From Deltaproteobacteria bacterium (GTDB lineage: Bacteria > SAR324 > JACQKK01): DNA of 64,000 bases. The stretch covers positions 124,001 to 188,000 of the forward strand of contig JAOUEW010000001.1 of the NCBI GenBank assembly GCA_029858505.1, written 5' to 3'. Under the pieces are notes generated by a model that worked only from the letters and a program-made list of their open reading frames with translations, ran no database searches and was not told where the DNA came from. The position numbers and the translations under genes were made by a program. Shown here piece by piece: positions 9,404 through 19,828 of this stretch (its first letter is position 1; each line of letters begins with the position of its first letter).

Positions 9404-10264
9404 TTAATCCAGCAAGAAAATGACGCGGCATTCCCGCATAAAATTTTGAGTTTGGGCCAGTCGCCGCAGGGCATCGGCGTCAGCCGCTTCCAGCACCAAG
9501 TCGGTGCGGGTTTGACCCGTGGAAGCCTTGGCTTTGATGACCAGCGGGTTGCCCTTCACCCGCTCCGAAGCGGTGGCTTTTTCCAATTTTTTGGCATAAC
9601 CCACCACCCCCTGGTTCACCGCGTATTCACGGGTGACGAAGGCGGCGGAATAGACTTCTTGGCCAGAGGGATCGACCACCCTGGGGCTCATGGCGGGAAT
9701 GAGTTCCAATCCCCGGGCGTCAATCACCAAGCCGGTGTAGGTTTGGGAGGTATCCACGTCGCCCTTCACCCGGGAGGGGTCCTTCCAGGCGGCGGGGGGG
9801 GTGTTGTCCATCAGGGCATCGGCGGGCACGACTTCGCGCAGCGAGGCCGCCACACGAACCTGAATGGTGCCGTCGGAGAAATATTTTTCTTTGCCCACCA
9901 CCCGCAGGTTTTGCAGGCGGCCCTCCACGCTCACCCGCACCGAGTCGCTGGAGGCCATCCGGTTTTCCAGGGTGGTGGAAGAGGAGACTTGGGTGCCCTT
10001 GATCAGTTCCAACAGGTTGCGGGCGGCGTCTAATTTGGCGGCCCGGCGGGCGCTGATGTTTTTCTGGCCGGGGTCTTTCAGCCAGGGGGCTGGGGCCCCG
10101 GTGCCCACGGCGTAGGCCACCCCTTTTTCCCAGTCAATGCAGTTGTCTTCGCCTTCTTCGGTGCAGGCGGCCATGGCTGGGCTGGCCAAGCACACCGCAC
10201 TACCCACCAATCCCAAGATCATCCATTGGATAACCCCGGCTTTCCGGCTGACGAGTGGTCTCAT
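9404..10264 (-). CDS. LPP20-family exported protein
   Basis: This is a 286-residue exported protein. The ATG at 10264 has a strong GGAGGG ribosome binding site and opens a signal peptide ending in ASPAMA. Longer readings lack a leader. The region ISARRAAKLDAARNLLELI followed by two short beta segments is typical of the LPP20 family, whose members include the flagellar outer-membrane factor FlgP. There is no lipobox cysteine at the cleavage site (AACTEE comes close), so it may be soluble. It is the first gene of the envelope operon and has the repeated TGATCATGTT sites upstream. Confidence 0.82.
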   Translation of the reverse strand: MRPLVSRKAGVIQWMILGLVGSAVCLASPAMAACTEEGEDNCIDWEKGVAYAVGTGAPAPWLKDPGQKNISARRAAKLDAARNLLELIKGTQVSSSTTLENRMASSDSVRVSVEGRLQNLRVVGKEKYFSDGTIQVRVAASLREVVPADALMDNTPPAAWKDPSRVKGDVDTSQTYTGLVIDARGLELIPAMSPRVVDPSGQEVYSAAFVTREYAVNQGVVGYAKKLEKATASERVKGNPLVIKAKASTGQTRTDLVLEAADADALRRLAQTQNFMRECRVIFLLD

Positions 10265-10445
10265 GACCCTCCTGCGGGAAAAATGCGTGGAGAAACAAAT
10301 GTCGAACCTGCTCTTTTCACTATACGGGGGAGGGGGAAGGGGTGTCAAACCGGCGAAGTGGTGATGGGATGCCCTGGAAGCACCGCTTTTTCCCCCAGCC
10401 ATCGAATCCACTTGGCAAGTGGTTATCAGCAAGACCATGTTCATG

Positions 10446-10557
10446 TGATCATGTTTATGATCATGTTTACGGTTGAATGATCATGTTTCCAAAATCAATA
10501 ATCTGCAATATTATCAACACACCGATTAAATTTCACGAGAAAACCCATGATCATGTT
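10446..10557. promoter_or_regulatory. Four repeats of TGATCATGTT upstream of the envelope operon
   Basis: The 10-mer TGATCATGTT occurs perfectly at 10446-10455, 10458-10467, 10478-10487 and 10548-10557. A degenerate copy (accatgttc) precedes them. The first three are spaced 12 and 20 bases apart. The last overlaps the fic stop codon. Direct iteration of one word between two same-strand operons suggests an operator for the LPP20 operon, whose start lies about 180 bases away. No regulator gene can be assigned. Confidence 0.45.
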
Positions 10558-11603
10558 CTTTTGGTTTTTTCCCATTGGGCCGTTCTGCCCTTGGAAATCA
10601 ATTGGATTTCTCCGGCATCACGCATATGGCGAAGAGCGCGTTGGATGGTGGCATGAGCGGCGTATGGGCAGGCTTCTTCCACATCCCCCAGGGTAAAGCG
10701 GTGTGGCAATCTCTGGATGGCCGCTTCAATGGCATCCGCTTTTGCTCCTTTGGTGCTTTTGAATTCCTCCGCCCGCCGCTCAAATTCTTTATAGGCGCCC
10801 AACAGCATCACGCCCAAAAAATATTCCCACCAAGAAGACAGGTTATGCTGGCTATTATGCCATCCCTGATCGCCTTTATTCAGAGTGTCGTAATATCCAT
10901 CCTTGGTTTGCTCAATGATTTTTTCCAAACTGATGTATTTACCCACCTCATAGCCTTCTTTGTATAAAAGCCATAGCGCAATCAACCGGGCCATGCGGCC
11001 ATTTCCATCACGAAAAGGGTGAATGCATAAAAAATCCATAATATAACTGGCGATTAACAACAATGGATCAACAAGGCCCTCTTGTTTATGATCTTGGTAC
11101 CCCCGATGAAGTTGGCTCATGTATTCGGGCGTTAGATGAGGTTCAACCGGTTTGAATCGGATGAATGTTTGTCCATTTCGGTTTTCAATGATTTCGTTGT
11201 TTGTGCTTTTCCAAGTTCCCCCCGGCTGATTGGTGAATTGAAACAAATCCCGATGCATTTGCAAAATCACATTGGGGGTAAAATCCATGTTTTTCCAATT
11301 TTCATGAACAGTGCTTAGCACTTTTTTGTATCCAGCGATTTCTTGCTCTGAGCGGTTTTGCGGCTGGGCGTTTCCTTCTACTAGGCTTTTAATGCGGGGA
11401 AACGGTGCGGTCACGCCCTCGATTCGGTTGGAGGATTCTGTGCTATGAATCACGGCTTCCTTTTTCAGATTTTCTAAAACCTGCGGGTATTGTTTTTTGA
11501 ACAGGTCCTCTTTTCCCTTGTATTCTCCCAATTGATGGATAGTGGTAAGCAAGTTGTGGGATAAGGGATGATGTTGCAAAAACCCCGGCTGAAACGATTT
11601 CAT
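10551..11603 (-). CDS. fic: Fic-family protein with N-terminal inhibitory motif and C-terminal winged helix
   Basis: Fic proteins transfer AMP (sometimes other groups) to target hydroxyls. The catalytic motif H195-PFRDGNGRMAR is intact, including the base histidine and the anion-binding GNGR. The self-inhibition motif S58-NRI-E62-G63 lies N-terminal, so this is a class II Fic protein. The last 70 residues (RFTLGDVEEACPYAAHATIQ) look like a winged helix. The start codon overlaps the upstream gene's stop by ATGA, so it is the fourth gene of a coupled operon. By hand count, 23 of 60 bases are G/C at 11041-11100, far below the neighbouring 12061-12120 (43 of 60), which suggests transfer. Confidence 0.93.
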   Translation of the reverse strand: MKSFQPGFLQHHPLSHNLLTTIHQLGEYKGKEDLFKKQYPQVLENLKKEAVIHSTESSNRIEGVTAPFPRIKSLVEGNAQPQNRSEQEIAGYKKVLSTVHENWKNMDFTPNVILQMHRDLFQFTNQPGGTWKSTNNEIIENRNGQTFIRFKPVEPHLTPEYMSQLHRGYQDHKQEGLVDPLLLIASYIMDFLCIHPFRDGNGRMARLIALWLLYKEGYEVGKYISLEKIIEQTKDGYYDTLNKGDQGWHNSQHNLSSWWEYFLGVMLLGAYKEFERRAEEFKSTKGAKADAIEAAIQRLPHRFTLGDVEEACPYAAHATIQRALRHMRDAGEIQLISKGRTAQWEKTKRT

Positions 11604-12559
11604 GCTCCGCCCCCCCGCCGAAGTTCAGCGAACACCCCCTGCCAGAACAGGGGAATGAGCAGTTCGTGGTGGCCCACCACGGTGAACCCCTGGCCGCCGG
11701 AACGGGTGGGGCGGCTGACCACGTTTTCCTGGGGGCGGTAGTGGCGGATCATGTCGAAGTTCACGGCGGTGAAGTGCCGCACCGGGTGGCCCAGGTTGCG
11801 GGCCACGGTGAGGGCCTTCAAGAACACCTCTGGCAGAATGACCGCCGACCCGTACAAGAACACCATGCCCCCCTCCAGCCGGGAAATTTGCTCGCACAGT
11901 ATCTTGAAGTCGCGGTAGGTGGTCTCCCCAATGGCCGCCCCGTCCGTCTCCGGGTGCTGGTGAATGGTCTCGGTGCCAATGGCCGAATGAATGGTGAAGG
12001 GCACGCCGTACTTCCAGGCGGAAAGCAATAAACTCAAGTGGGGGAATTTCACCGGCAGGGTTTCCAGCTTGCGGGCGGCGGCCTCGCCCATGCCCCAGCC
12101 GTTGGCGGCGCCTTCCTTCATGGCCTCGTTCAGCCACACCCCGGTTTCCTCCACGTAGCCAAACTGGCCGGTTTCCAGGTTGGCCGCCACGTCCTCGCTG
12201 GTGCGCCCGAACAGGGCCACCTCGAAATCGTGAATCAGCCCCGCCCCGTTGGTCACCAGGGTGGAAATCACCCCCCGCTTCATCAGTTCAATCAGCAGGG
12301 GAGACACCCCGGTCTTGATCAGATGGGCCCCCATCATCACCATCACCGGCTTCTTCTGCTGGATGGCCTGGGCCGTCTGCCGGGCCAGGTTCTTCAGGTC
12401 CTTGGCGGCCAGAATGTCCGGCAGGCCGTCGAAAAACGCCGTGAACGAATCCTCCTCCAGGCGCACTTTGCCAAACATGGAGGCGTCCACCTTGGTGGCC
12501 CGCTCCTCGAAGGAAATCCGCTTCACCCCGGTCAGGTCAATCTCTTTGTAGCGGCTCAT
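11600..12559 (-). CDS. Deoxyhypusine-synthase-like protein
   Basis: This 319-residue protein contains the family's NAD-binding signature NGAGLIHDFE (residues 104-113), preceded by MMGAHLIKTGVSPLLIELM as in deoxyhypusine synthase-like proteins. True deoxyhypusine synthase modifies archaeal or eukaryotic IF5A. Bacterial members usually act on other substrates or have no known function. I do not see the C-terminal lysine-containing KGEA-type active-site segment, so activity as a spermidine transferase is doubtful. Both ends overlap their neighbours by ATGA. The gene is GC-rich like the host chromosome, while the genes on both sides are AT-rich. The start at 12559 is fixed by the overlap. The fold is shared with sirtuins. 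Confidence 0.85.
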   Translation of the reverse strand: MSRYKEIDLTGVKRISFEERATKVDASMFGKVRLEEDSFTAFFDGLPDILAAKDLKNLARQTAQAIQQKKPVMVMMGAHLIKTGVSPLLIELMKRGVISTLVTNGAGLIHDFEVALFGRTSEDVAANLETGQFGYVEETGVWLNEAMKEGAANGWGMGEAAARKLETLPVKFPHLSLLLSAWKYGVPFTIHSAIGTETIHQHPETDGAAIGETTYRDFKILCEQISRLEGGMVFLYGSAVILPEVFLKALTVARNLGHPVRHFTAVNFDMIRHYRPQENVVSRPTRSGGQGFTVVGHHELLIPLFWQGVFAELRRGGGA

Positions 12560-13236
12560 GAGAACAGGTCTTTCAGAAATGTTTGAATTGACTGGAACGC
12601 CGGGTGGGAAAAATCCCAGCATCCGCTTTGGGCACCCAAACCCAGAGAGTTCACGATGGGTTTCTTCCCCGCCAGATACGCCTGCACCCGGGCCTTCTGT
12701 TCTTCCAGTTGGCCCTGGGGGTCGGTCTCTTTCACGCAGGAAATATACTGCTCCACGCAGGCATACAGCGGGTTTCCCTCGATAGACTTCAGGCACAGGT
12801 CTTCCAGCATTCCGGGGGACTGGTTGTCCGGCATGATGAAAACACCAAGTTTATATTTATATTGGTTAGAAATAGGGTGAAAGAACTTTGAAATTTCCCC
12901 AGGTGTTTTTGGAGTACGTATGAGAGAATTATTAAAAACTTCAAGTGAGTGAAAAACATCAATAATGCTATTGAATGCATCCTTTGCAGAATTTTCTTCG
13001 GCATCCCGCACGAAACCAAAATGAGTCACGTTTTTGAAGTTTGGATCTTTAACGATAATTTTATATTTTTCTTTGAATTTTTTGGATCCCCCGGCGTCCA
13101 TAATTTGAGTGTTTTTAATGTCCAAATATTCAAGCATTTTTTCAAAAAAATTGACCTCGTCCTTTCCTTCAACGAGAAGAAGGCGGTCAATCCCGTCGTT
13201 GATCTTCAATGGGCGTTTCGTTGAATTTTCTGCCAT
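12556..13236 (-). CDS. DUF3226 TOPRIM-like protein
   Basis: This 226-residue protein carries TOPRIM-like elements: the N-terminal strand-turn LLLVEGKDE (Glu23), the acidic pair D78-A-E80 after GFV, and a third strand GVFIMPDN followed by Glu145. These are as in DUF3226/DUF4435 proteins, which often pair with AAA15 ATPases. The start shares one base with the ATPase stop (TGATG), and its stop overlaps the next start (ATGA). The first 130 residues are coded in AT-rich DNA (18 of 60 G/C at 12841-12900) and the last 90 in GC-rich DNA (38 of 60 at 12661-12720), so the gene looks mosaic. Confidence 0.85.
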   Translation of the reverse strand: MAENSTKRPLKINDGIDRLLLVEGKDEVNFFEKMLEYLDIKNTQIMDAGGSKKFKEKYKIIVKDPNFKNVTHFGFVRDAEENSAKDAFNSIIDVFHSLEVFNNSLIRTPKTPGEISKFFHPISNQYKYKLGVFIMPDNQSPGMLEDLCLKSIEGNPLYACVEQYISCVKETDPQGQLEEQKARVQAYLAGKKPIVNSLGLGAQSGCWDFSHPAFQSIQTFLKDLFS

Positions 13237-14153
13237 CAGCGAATCTCATACCAATCTTCTACCGCAGTCTTAATATCGTCAGCATCATATCGGGTTGACA
13301 GATGTTCGTAATTGTCACGGTCAATCCGAAAAACTCGAATTGAGCCGGTCACCCCAAATAATGGGATTATCCTCTCTGGTTTTGCTTCAGACAGCGCCTT
13401 CACGCATTCATAGGAATGGGTGGTGGCGAAAATCTGAACGTTGTTTTCTTCGGCGGAGGCGATCAAGGCCTTCCACATCACAGACATGGCCGAGTAATGG
13501 AGACCGTTTTCAATTTCATCAATGAGCAGCACTCCATTTCGGGCATTGATCACGGCGGAGAGAAAAAGGACCATCCGGTTGATGCCGTCGCCAAGGATGC
13601 CAATGGGGGCCAATTCGTTCAGGCCCAAGTCCAAGTAAATGCCGCCGCTTCCGACCATTTGAATGGTTTGAATGTTGGGGTCAATTTGCTTTAGGGAGGA
13701 AATGAGGGCCGGGTCTTTTTTTTCAATCATCAACTGTTCAATGTCTTCCACCACCGGCATGTCTTTGGAATGGATGAACACGGAGCGAACCATTTCCTTG
13801 GAATTGGATTCGCTATGTAGTTTTTTCTTGGAGAGAGAAATGGAGGTTTCCCTTGGCCCTTTTCCCCATGTTTCCGCCCTAATCCTGATGGCATTGCCCA
13901 AATCAAATTGTTTGAACAATGGTTTTTCCGGAACTTGACCATTGAAAGATTCGGTCAAAGTTTTCAGCGAATCTTCGATGGTTTCTCCGTTTTGCGAAAC
14001 CAACAAAAGAGACTCCAACACGCTGGATTTTCCGCTGTTGTTTTTCCCCACGAACAGATTGACCCGCCGGAAATCCGTAATCTCCAGGCGCTGAAATCCC
14101 TTGAAGTTTTCGATGGTCAGGTTTCGATAGATCAACGAATTTTGATCAGTCAT
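13236..14153 (-). CDS. AAA15-family ATPase (OLD/PARIS-AriA-like)
   Basis: This is a 305-residue ABC/SMC-type ATPase without a coiled-coil arm. Walker A is G36-KNNSGK-S43, the signature-like segment is LGDGINRM, Walker B is LLIDEIE (D212, E213), and the switch histidine is in ATTHS. This is the arrangement of AAA15 proteins such as AriA of PARIS and the ATPase half of OLD nucleases. It has no nuclease domain of its own. The TOPRIM-like partner is the next gene, with which it shares one base. It is the first gene of the four-gene operon, 70 bases downstream of trpS on the same strand. Confidence 0.9.
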   Translation of the reverse strand: MTDQNSLIYRNLTIENFKGFQRLEITDFRRVNLFVGKNNSGKSSVLESLLLVSQNGETIEDSLKTLTESFNGQVPEKPLFKQFDLGNAIRIRAETWGKGPRETSISLSKKKLHSESNSKEMVRSVFIHSKDMPVVEDIEQLMIEKKDPALISSLKQIDPNIQTIQMVGSGGIYLDLGLNELAPIGILGDGINRMVLFLSAVINARNGVLLIDEIENGLHYSAMSVMWKALIASAEENNVQIFATTHSYECVKALSEAKPERIIPLFGVTGSIRVFRIDRDNYEHLSTRYDADDIKTAVEDWYEIR

Positions 14154-14223
14154 GTTCTGTTCTCAGGATTCCAGTTGAGGCCAGTCGGGCCGTCCGGCGG
14201 TTTCTTTCTTTGTACCAAATTTT

Positions 14224-15249
14224 TTACCCCAGCCCCACTTTTTGTTTCACCCTCCCCAGCACTTCGCGGGCGACTTTACGGGCTTTCTCGGCGCCTTTTT
14301 CCAGAATGCCCTCCAGCAGGGGGGTGTTTTGGCGGGCGGCCTGGTAGCGCTCCCTGGGGGCGGCCAGTTCCCGTTCCATGGCATCGAACAGGGCTTGCTT
14401 GATCTCGCCATAGCCCATGCCCCCGGCCTTGTAGCGCCCGGCCCAGTGGGCCTGCTCTTCCGGGCGGGCAAAGTGTTTGTACAGGGCAAACACGTTGCAG
14501 GCGTCGGGGTCTTTGGGTTCCTCCACGCCCTTGGAGTCGGTGACGATCTTCATCACGGTTTTGCGGGTTTGCTTGGGGTCCCCGAACAGGGGAATCACGT
14601 TGCCGTAGGACTTGCTCATCTTGCGGCCGTCCAGCCCCGGCACGGTGGCCACGTCTTCGGCAATGGTGGGTTCGGGAATCACCAGGGTGTCCCCATACAG
14701 AAAATTAAACCGCTGGGCGATGTCGCGGGTGATTTCCAGGTGCTGCTTTTGGTCTTTGCCCACCGGCACGTGGGTGGAGTCGTAGATCAAAATATCCGCC
14801 GCCATCAGCACCGGGTAGGCGAACAGCCCATGGTTGATCTCTTCGCCCTTGGCGGTTTTGTCTTTGTAGGCGTGGGCCTGGTGCAACAGGCCCAGGGGGG
14901 TGATGCACGACAGTATCCAGGCCAGCTCGGTCACCTCCGGCACGTCTGATTGGCGGAAGAAGGTGTGGCGGTCAAAGTCCATCCCCAGGGCGTGGAACAC
15001 CGCCGCCAGGTCCAGGGTGCTCTCCCGCAGGGCCGGGGCGTCGCGCACCGAGGTGAGGGCGTGGTAGTCGGCGATGAAGTAAAAGGACTGGTGGGTGGCC
15101 TGCATCTCCAGGGCCGGGCGCAGAAAGCCCAAATAGTTCCCCAGGTGGGGGGTGCCGCTGGGCTTAATGCCCGAAAGGGTGCGGCGGGCCTGGGCGGGGT
15201 AGCCCTTGGAGGGTTCGGCGGCTGGGGTGGATTCAACGGGGGTGGTCAT
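14224..15249 (-). CDS. trpS: Tryptophanyl-tRNA synthetase
   Basis: This enzyme charges tRNA-Trp with tryptophan. The class I signatures are present: SGTPHLGNYLG (H35-L-G-N) and KMSKS at residues 210-214. The length of 341 residues is normal for bacterial TrpRS. The ATG at 15249 gives a short non-conserved lead of about 24 residues before RTLSGIKPSGTPH. An upstream in-frame reading to 15480 runs into tRNA-Pro on the other strand and is rejected. Confidence 0.96.
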   Translation of the reverse strand: MTTPVESTPAAEPSKGYPAQARRTLSGIKPSGTPHLGNYLGFLRPALEMQATHQSFYFIADYHALTSVRDAPALRESTLDLAAVFHALGMDFDRHTFFRQSDVPEVTELAWILSCITPLGLLHQAHAYKDKTAKGEEINHGLFAYPVLMAADILIYDSTHVPVGKDQKQHLEITRDIAQRFNFLYGDTLVIPEPTIAEDVATVPGLDGRKMSKSYGNVIPLFGDPKQTRKTVMKIVTDSKGVEEPKDPDACNVFALYKHFARPEEQAHWAGRYKAGGMGYGEIKQALFDAMERELAAPRERYQAARQNTPLLEGILEKGAEKARKVAREVLGRVKQKVGLG

Positions 15250-15452
15250 GGGGCTGGCGGCGCGGGTGAAAGGGTGGATGAAAAACCGGTTCAGGCTCTC
15301 AGCATAGGCCAGGGGCGGGGGGCCGGGCAAGACGAGCAGGCCGGTGACGGGCCTGGGGGAGGGCGAAGAGCGGGAGGGAAGCAGGCCGGGGCCAGGGGCG
15401 GGGAATCCCCGCATTGACTTATCCCCCCGCCGGAAATACCCTAGCAACACGT

Positions 15453-15529
<77 letters not shown>

Positions 15530-15656
15530 TTTTACGGCCATATCCAAACTCCCCACAGGCTCTTCCGTTCTTCCCCCCGTTGTTCTGATTTCGGCATTCC
15601 CTCGGTTTCAGACGTTGTTCTGGTGTTCTCTGCCCTTCGGTATCCGCACCCTTATC

Positions 15657-15870
15657 CTCGAAGCCAGCGGTTATTCTCTTCATCCGTTCGGGAAACAAAG
15701 ACTAGACGGAAATAATGACATCACCCCTCGGCTTCGAGCCATTCCCCCCTCCCTGATTGGGGAGGGGGGCAGGGGGGAGAGGTGCGTTTGGGAGGGGAAA
15801 GACTTGATTCCACCTGTTATAAGATTCATCCGTTTGGATGATTCGGCCAGAAGGAACCAAGCGCATAACT
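15657..15870 (-). repeat. Degenerate intergenic repeat, family A, inverted
   Basis: This holds the reverse complement of the family leader (tcgaagccagcggttattct, then cttcatccgttcgg) and a later cggcttcgag block, with a pyrimidine-rich hairpin (cccctccc and gggagggg) between. The order is scrambled compared with intact copies. It accounts for the gene-free interval between tRNA-Pro and the gene at 15949. Confidence 0.6.
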
Positions 15871-15948
15871 TGTCGGCTTCGAGTTATGGGTGCCGGTTAT
15901 ACAGACATGGCGTTTTGGTACATAATGGGAAAACTTCCGGAGAATGCC

Positions 15949-18302
<2,354 letters not shown>

Positions 18303-18307
18303 CCCCC

Positions 18308-18556
18308 GATGCTCGAATTCAGCGGGGATTCGATTTAACCCCCGAACAACACCCCACCCTGGCGGCTTCGCCGCCCGTCCCTCCTCGATGGGAAGGGACA
18401 GAACTCGAATCCAGCGGTGATTCTCTATATCCGATCGGTTGTTGAAGCCGGAAGGAAAAAATCACATGACCCTTCGGCTTCGATACAATCCCCTTCCCAT
18501 CGGGGATGCCAGCGTAGCAAGCAGGGGTGGGTTTTTTTGTCGGCTTTGAGTAACGG
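18308..18556. repeat. Intergenic repeat, family A, degenerate
   Basis: Family A blocks are present in both orientations: ggcgg-cttcg-ccgcc hairpin, gtccctcc...gggaagggac, tcgaatccagcggtgattct, and a terminal cggctttgagtaacgg. The interval between tgt and the convergent Sel1 gene contains no other recognisable feature. Confidence 0.65.
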
Positions 18557-18567
18557 AGAGGGTACCA

Positions 18568-19089
18568 TCACTGGCCCATGGTTAGTCTGATCGCAAGAAG
18601 ATACATGCCGATGTAATATTGCTCAAAATATTCTGAAGAGAATCCTCCCGTTTCTCTATATTTGGCAGCCCATTCCCTTGCCTTCAGTTGGTCTTTTTCT
18701 ACCCCACGGCCTTTCCAGTACATCAACGACAAATGCATCATGGAGTGCGTGTCTCCCCGTTCCGCCGCCATGTGGTACCACGCGGCGGATGTGGGATAAT
18801 CCTCCGGTATTCCCATCCAGGATTGGGAATAGACATCTCCCAATGTGCGCATGGAAGTGACATCTCCCCTGCTGGCCCCACGCTGCCACCACACAATGGC
18901 TTGTTCGGTTTGTTTTCGCAGAAAATCGTTCTCCTCCCGCGGGGCGGCGTCGACCAAACACATATAATAGCCATACCCCATCACCAACGGCCCCCAAAAA
19001 TACACCGCCCATCCCAGGATCAGCCACACCCCCGCCGCCACCGCCAGGGTAACCGCCGTTTTTGTTTTGACCGCGGGAGGGGCACCCAT
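18568..19089 (-). CDS. Membrane-anchored Sel1-repeat protein
   Basis: This 173-residue protein starts with one transmembrane anchor (TAVTLAVAAGVWLILGWAVY), followed by two or three Sel1-like repeats (RGDVTSMRTLGDVYSQ; AAERGDTHSMMHLSLMYWKG). Sel1 repeats form TPR-like solenoids for protein binding. The start follows an AGGA element. It is a tandem paralogue of the next gene upstream: the anchor segments align closely (VYFWGPLVMGYGYYM versus LVFWGPMGVGYWHYM). Function is unknown. Confidence 0.8.
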   Translation of the reverse strand: MGAPPAVKTKTAVTLAVAAGVWLILGWAVYFWGPLVMGYGYYMCLVDAAPREENDFLRKQTEQAIVWWQRGASRGDVTSMRTLGDVYSQSWMGIPEDYPTSAAWYHMAAERGDTHSMMHLSLMYWKGRGVEKDQLKAREWAAKYRETGGFSSEYFEQYYIGMYLLAIRLTMGQ

Positions 19090-19109
19090 CGCTGTCCTTG
19101 GTTCTTTGG

Positions 19110-19775
19110 TTATTGTTGCGGAAGGGAGTGTTCGAGTTGCTTGGCCTTGTCGTGCCATTCTTTGGCCAGCTTTTTATCTTTTGGAACCCCCAACCCCTCC
19201 TCATAGATGCGCTCCATGTTTAACATGGCTCCATAATTGCCCTTATCTGCCGCCCGACGGGACCAATAGAGGGCTTTGGAATAATCCTTGGTGCCACCAT
19301 ATCCTATACGGTAAGCGTCTCCCACCCGATACATGGCCTCCGTATCCTCCTGCTCCGCCGCCTGGAGCAGCCAGGCCACGGCTTGCCGGGGGTCTGTCTC
19401 CACGCCATCACCGGTATAATAGGCGTCCGCCATGAGGATCATGGCAGGCACGTTTCCCTCGTCTCCGGCCCGGCGCAGCCATGTCACGGCTTGTTGGGGG
19501 TCCTGCTCCACGCCCTCGCCCTTTTGATAGGCCAGCCCCACTTGGTACATGGCAAGGACGTTCCCCCTCTCCGCAGCCCAGCGCCACCATTCCACCGACT
19601 GCCGCAGGTGTTCTTTCTTTTGATCCTGCGGGGTGGTCATGGCCACCATGTAATGCCAGTACCCCACACCCATGGGCCCCCAGAACACCAGAACATACAC
19701 CATGTACAGCCACACCCCTCCCACCGCCGTCAGGGTGAGCGCGTTTTTGATTTTGACCATAGACTTAACCCCCAT
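19110..19775 (-). CDS. Membrane-anchored Sel1-repeat protein
   Basis: This 221-residue protein has an N-terminal transmembrane anchor and four clear Sel1 repeats (AAERGNVLAMYQVGLAYQKG; GDEGNVPAMILMADAYYTG; AAEQEDTEAMYRVGDAYRIG; AADKGNYGAMLNMERIYEEG). The start at 19775 follows a GAGGA ribosome binding site. It lies 20 bases upstream of its shorter paralogue and 53 bases downstream of the 5'-nucleotidase-like gene on the same strand, so the three probably form one operon. The solenoid would be periplasmic if the N-in topology holds. Confidence 0.85.
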   Translation of the reverse strand: MGVKSMVKIKNALTLTAVGGVWLYMVYVLVFWGPMGVGYWHYMVAMTTPQDQKKEHLRQSVEWWRWAAERGNVLAMYQVGLAYQKGEGVEQDPQQAVTWLRRAGDEGNVPAMILMADAYYTGDGVETDPRQAVAWLLQAAEQEDTEAMYRVGDAYRIGYGGTKDYSKALYWSRRAADKGNYGAMLNMERIYEEGLGVPKDKKLAKEWHDKAKQLEHSLPQQ

Positions 19776-19828
19776 AAGTTTCCTCGATTGTTTGGTTGAG
19801 TGGTTCGGTTGTTTTTGGTGTGGTTTGC

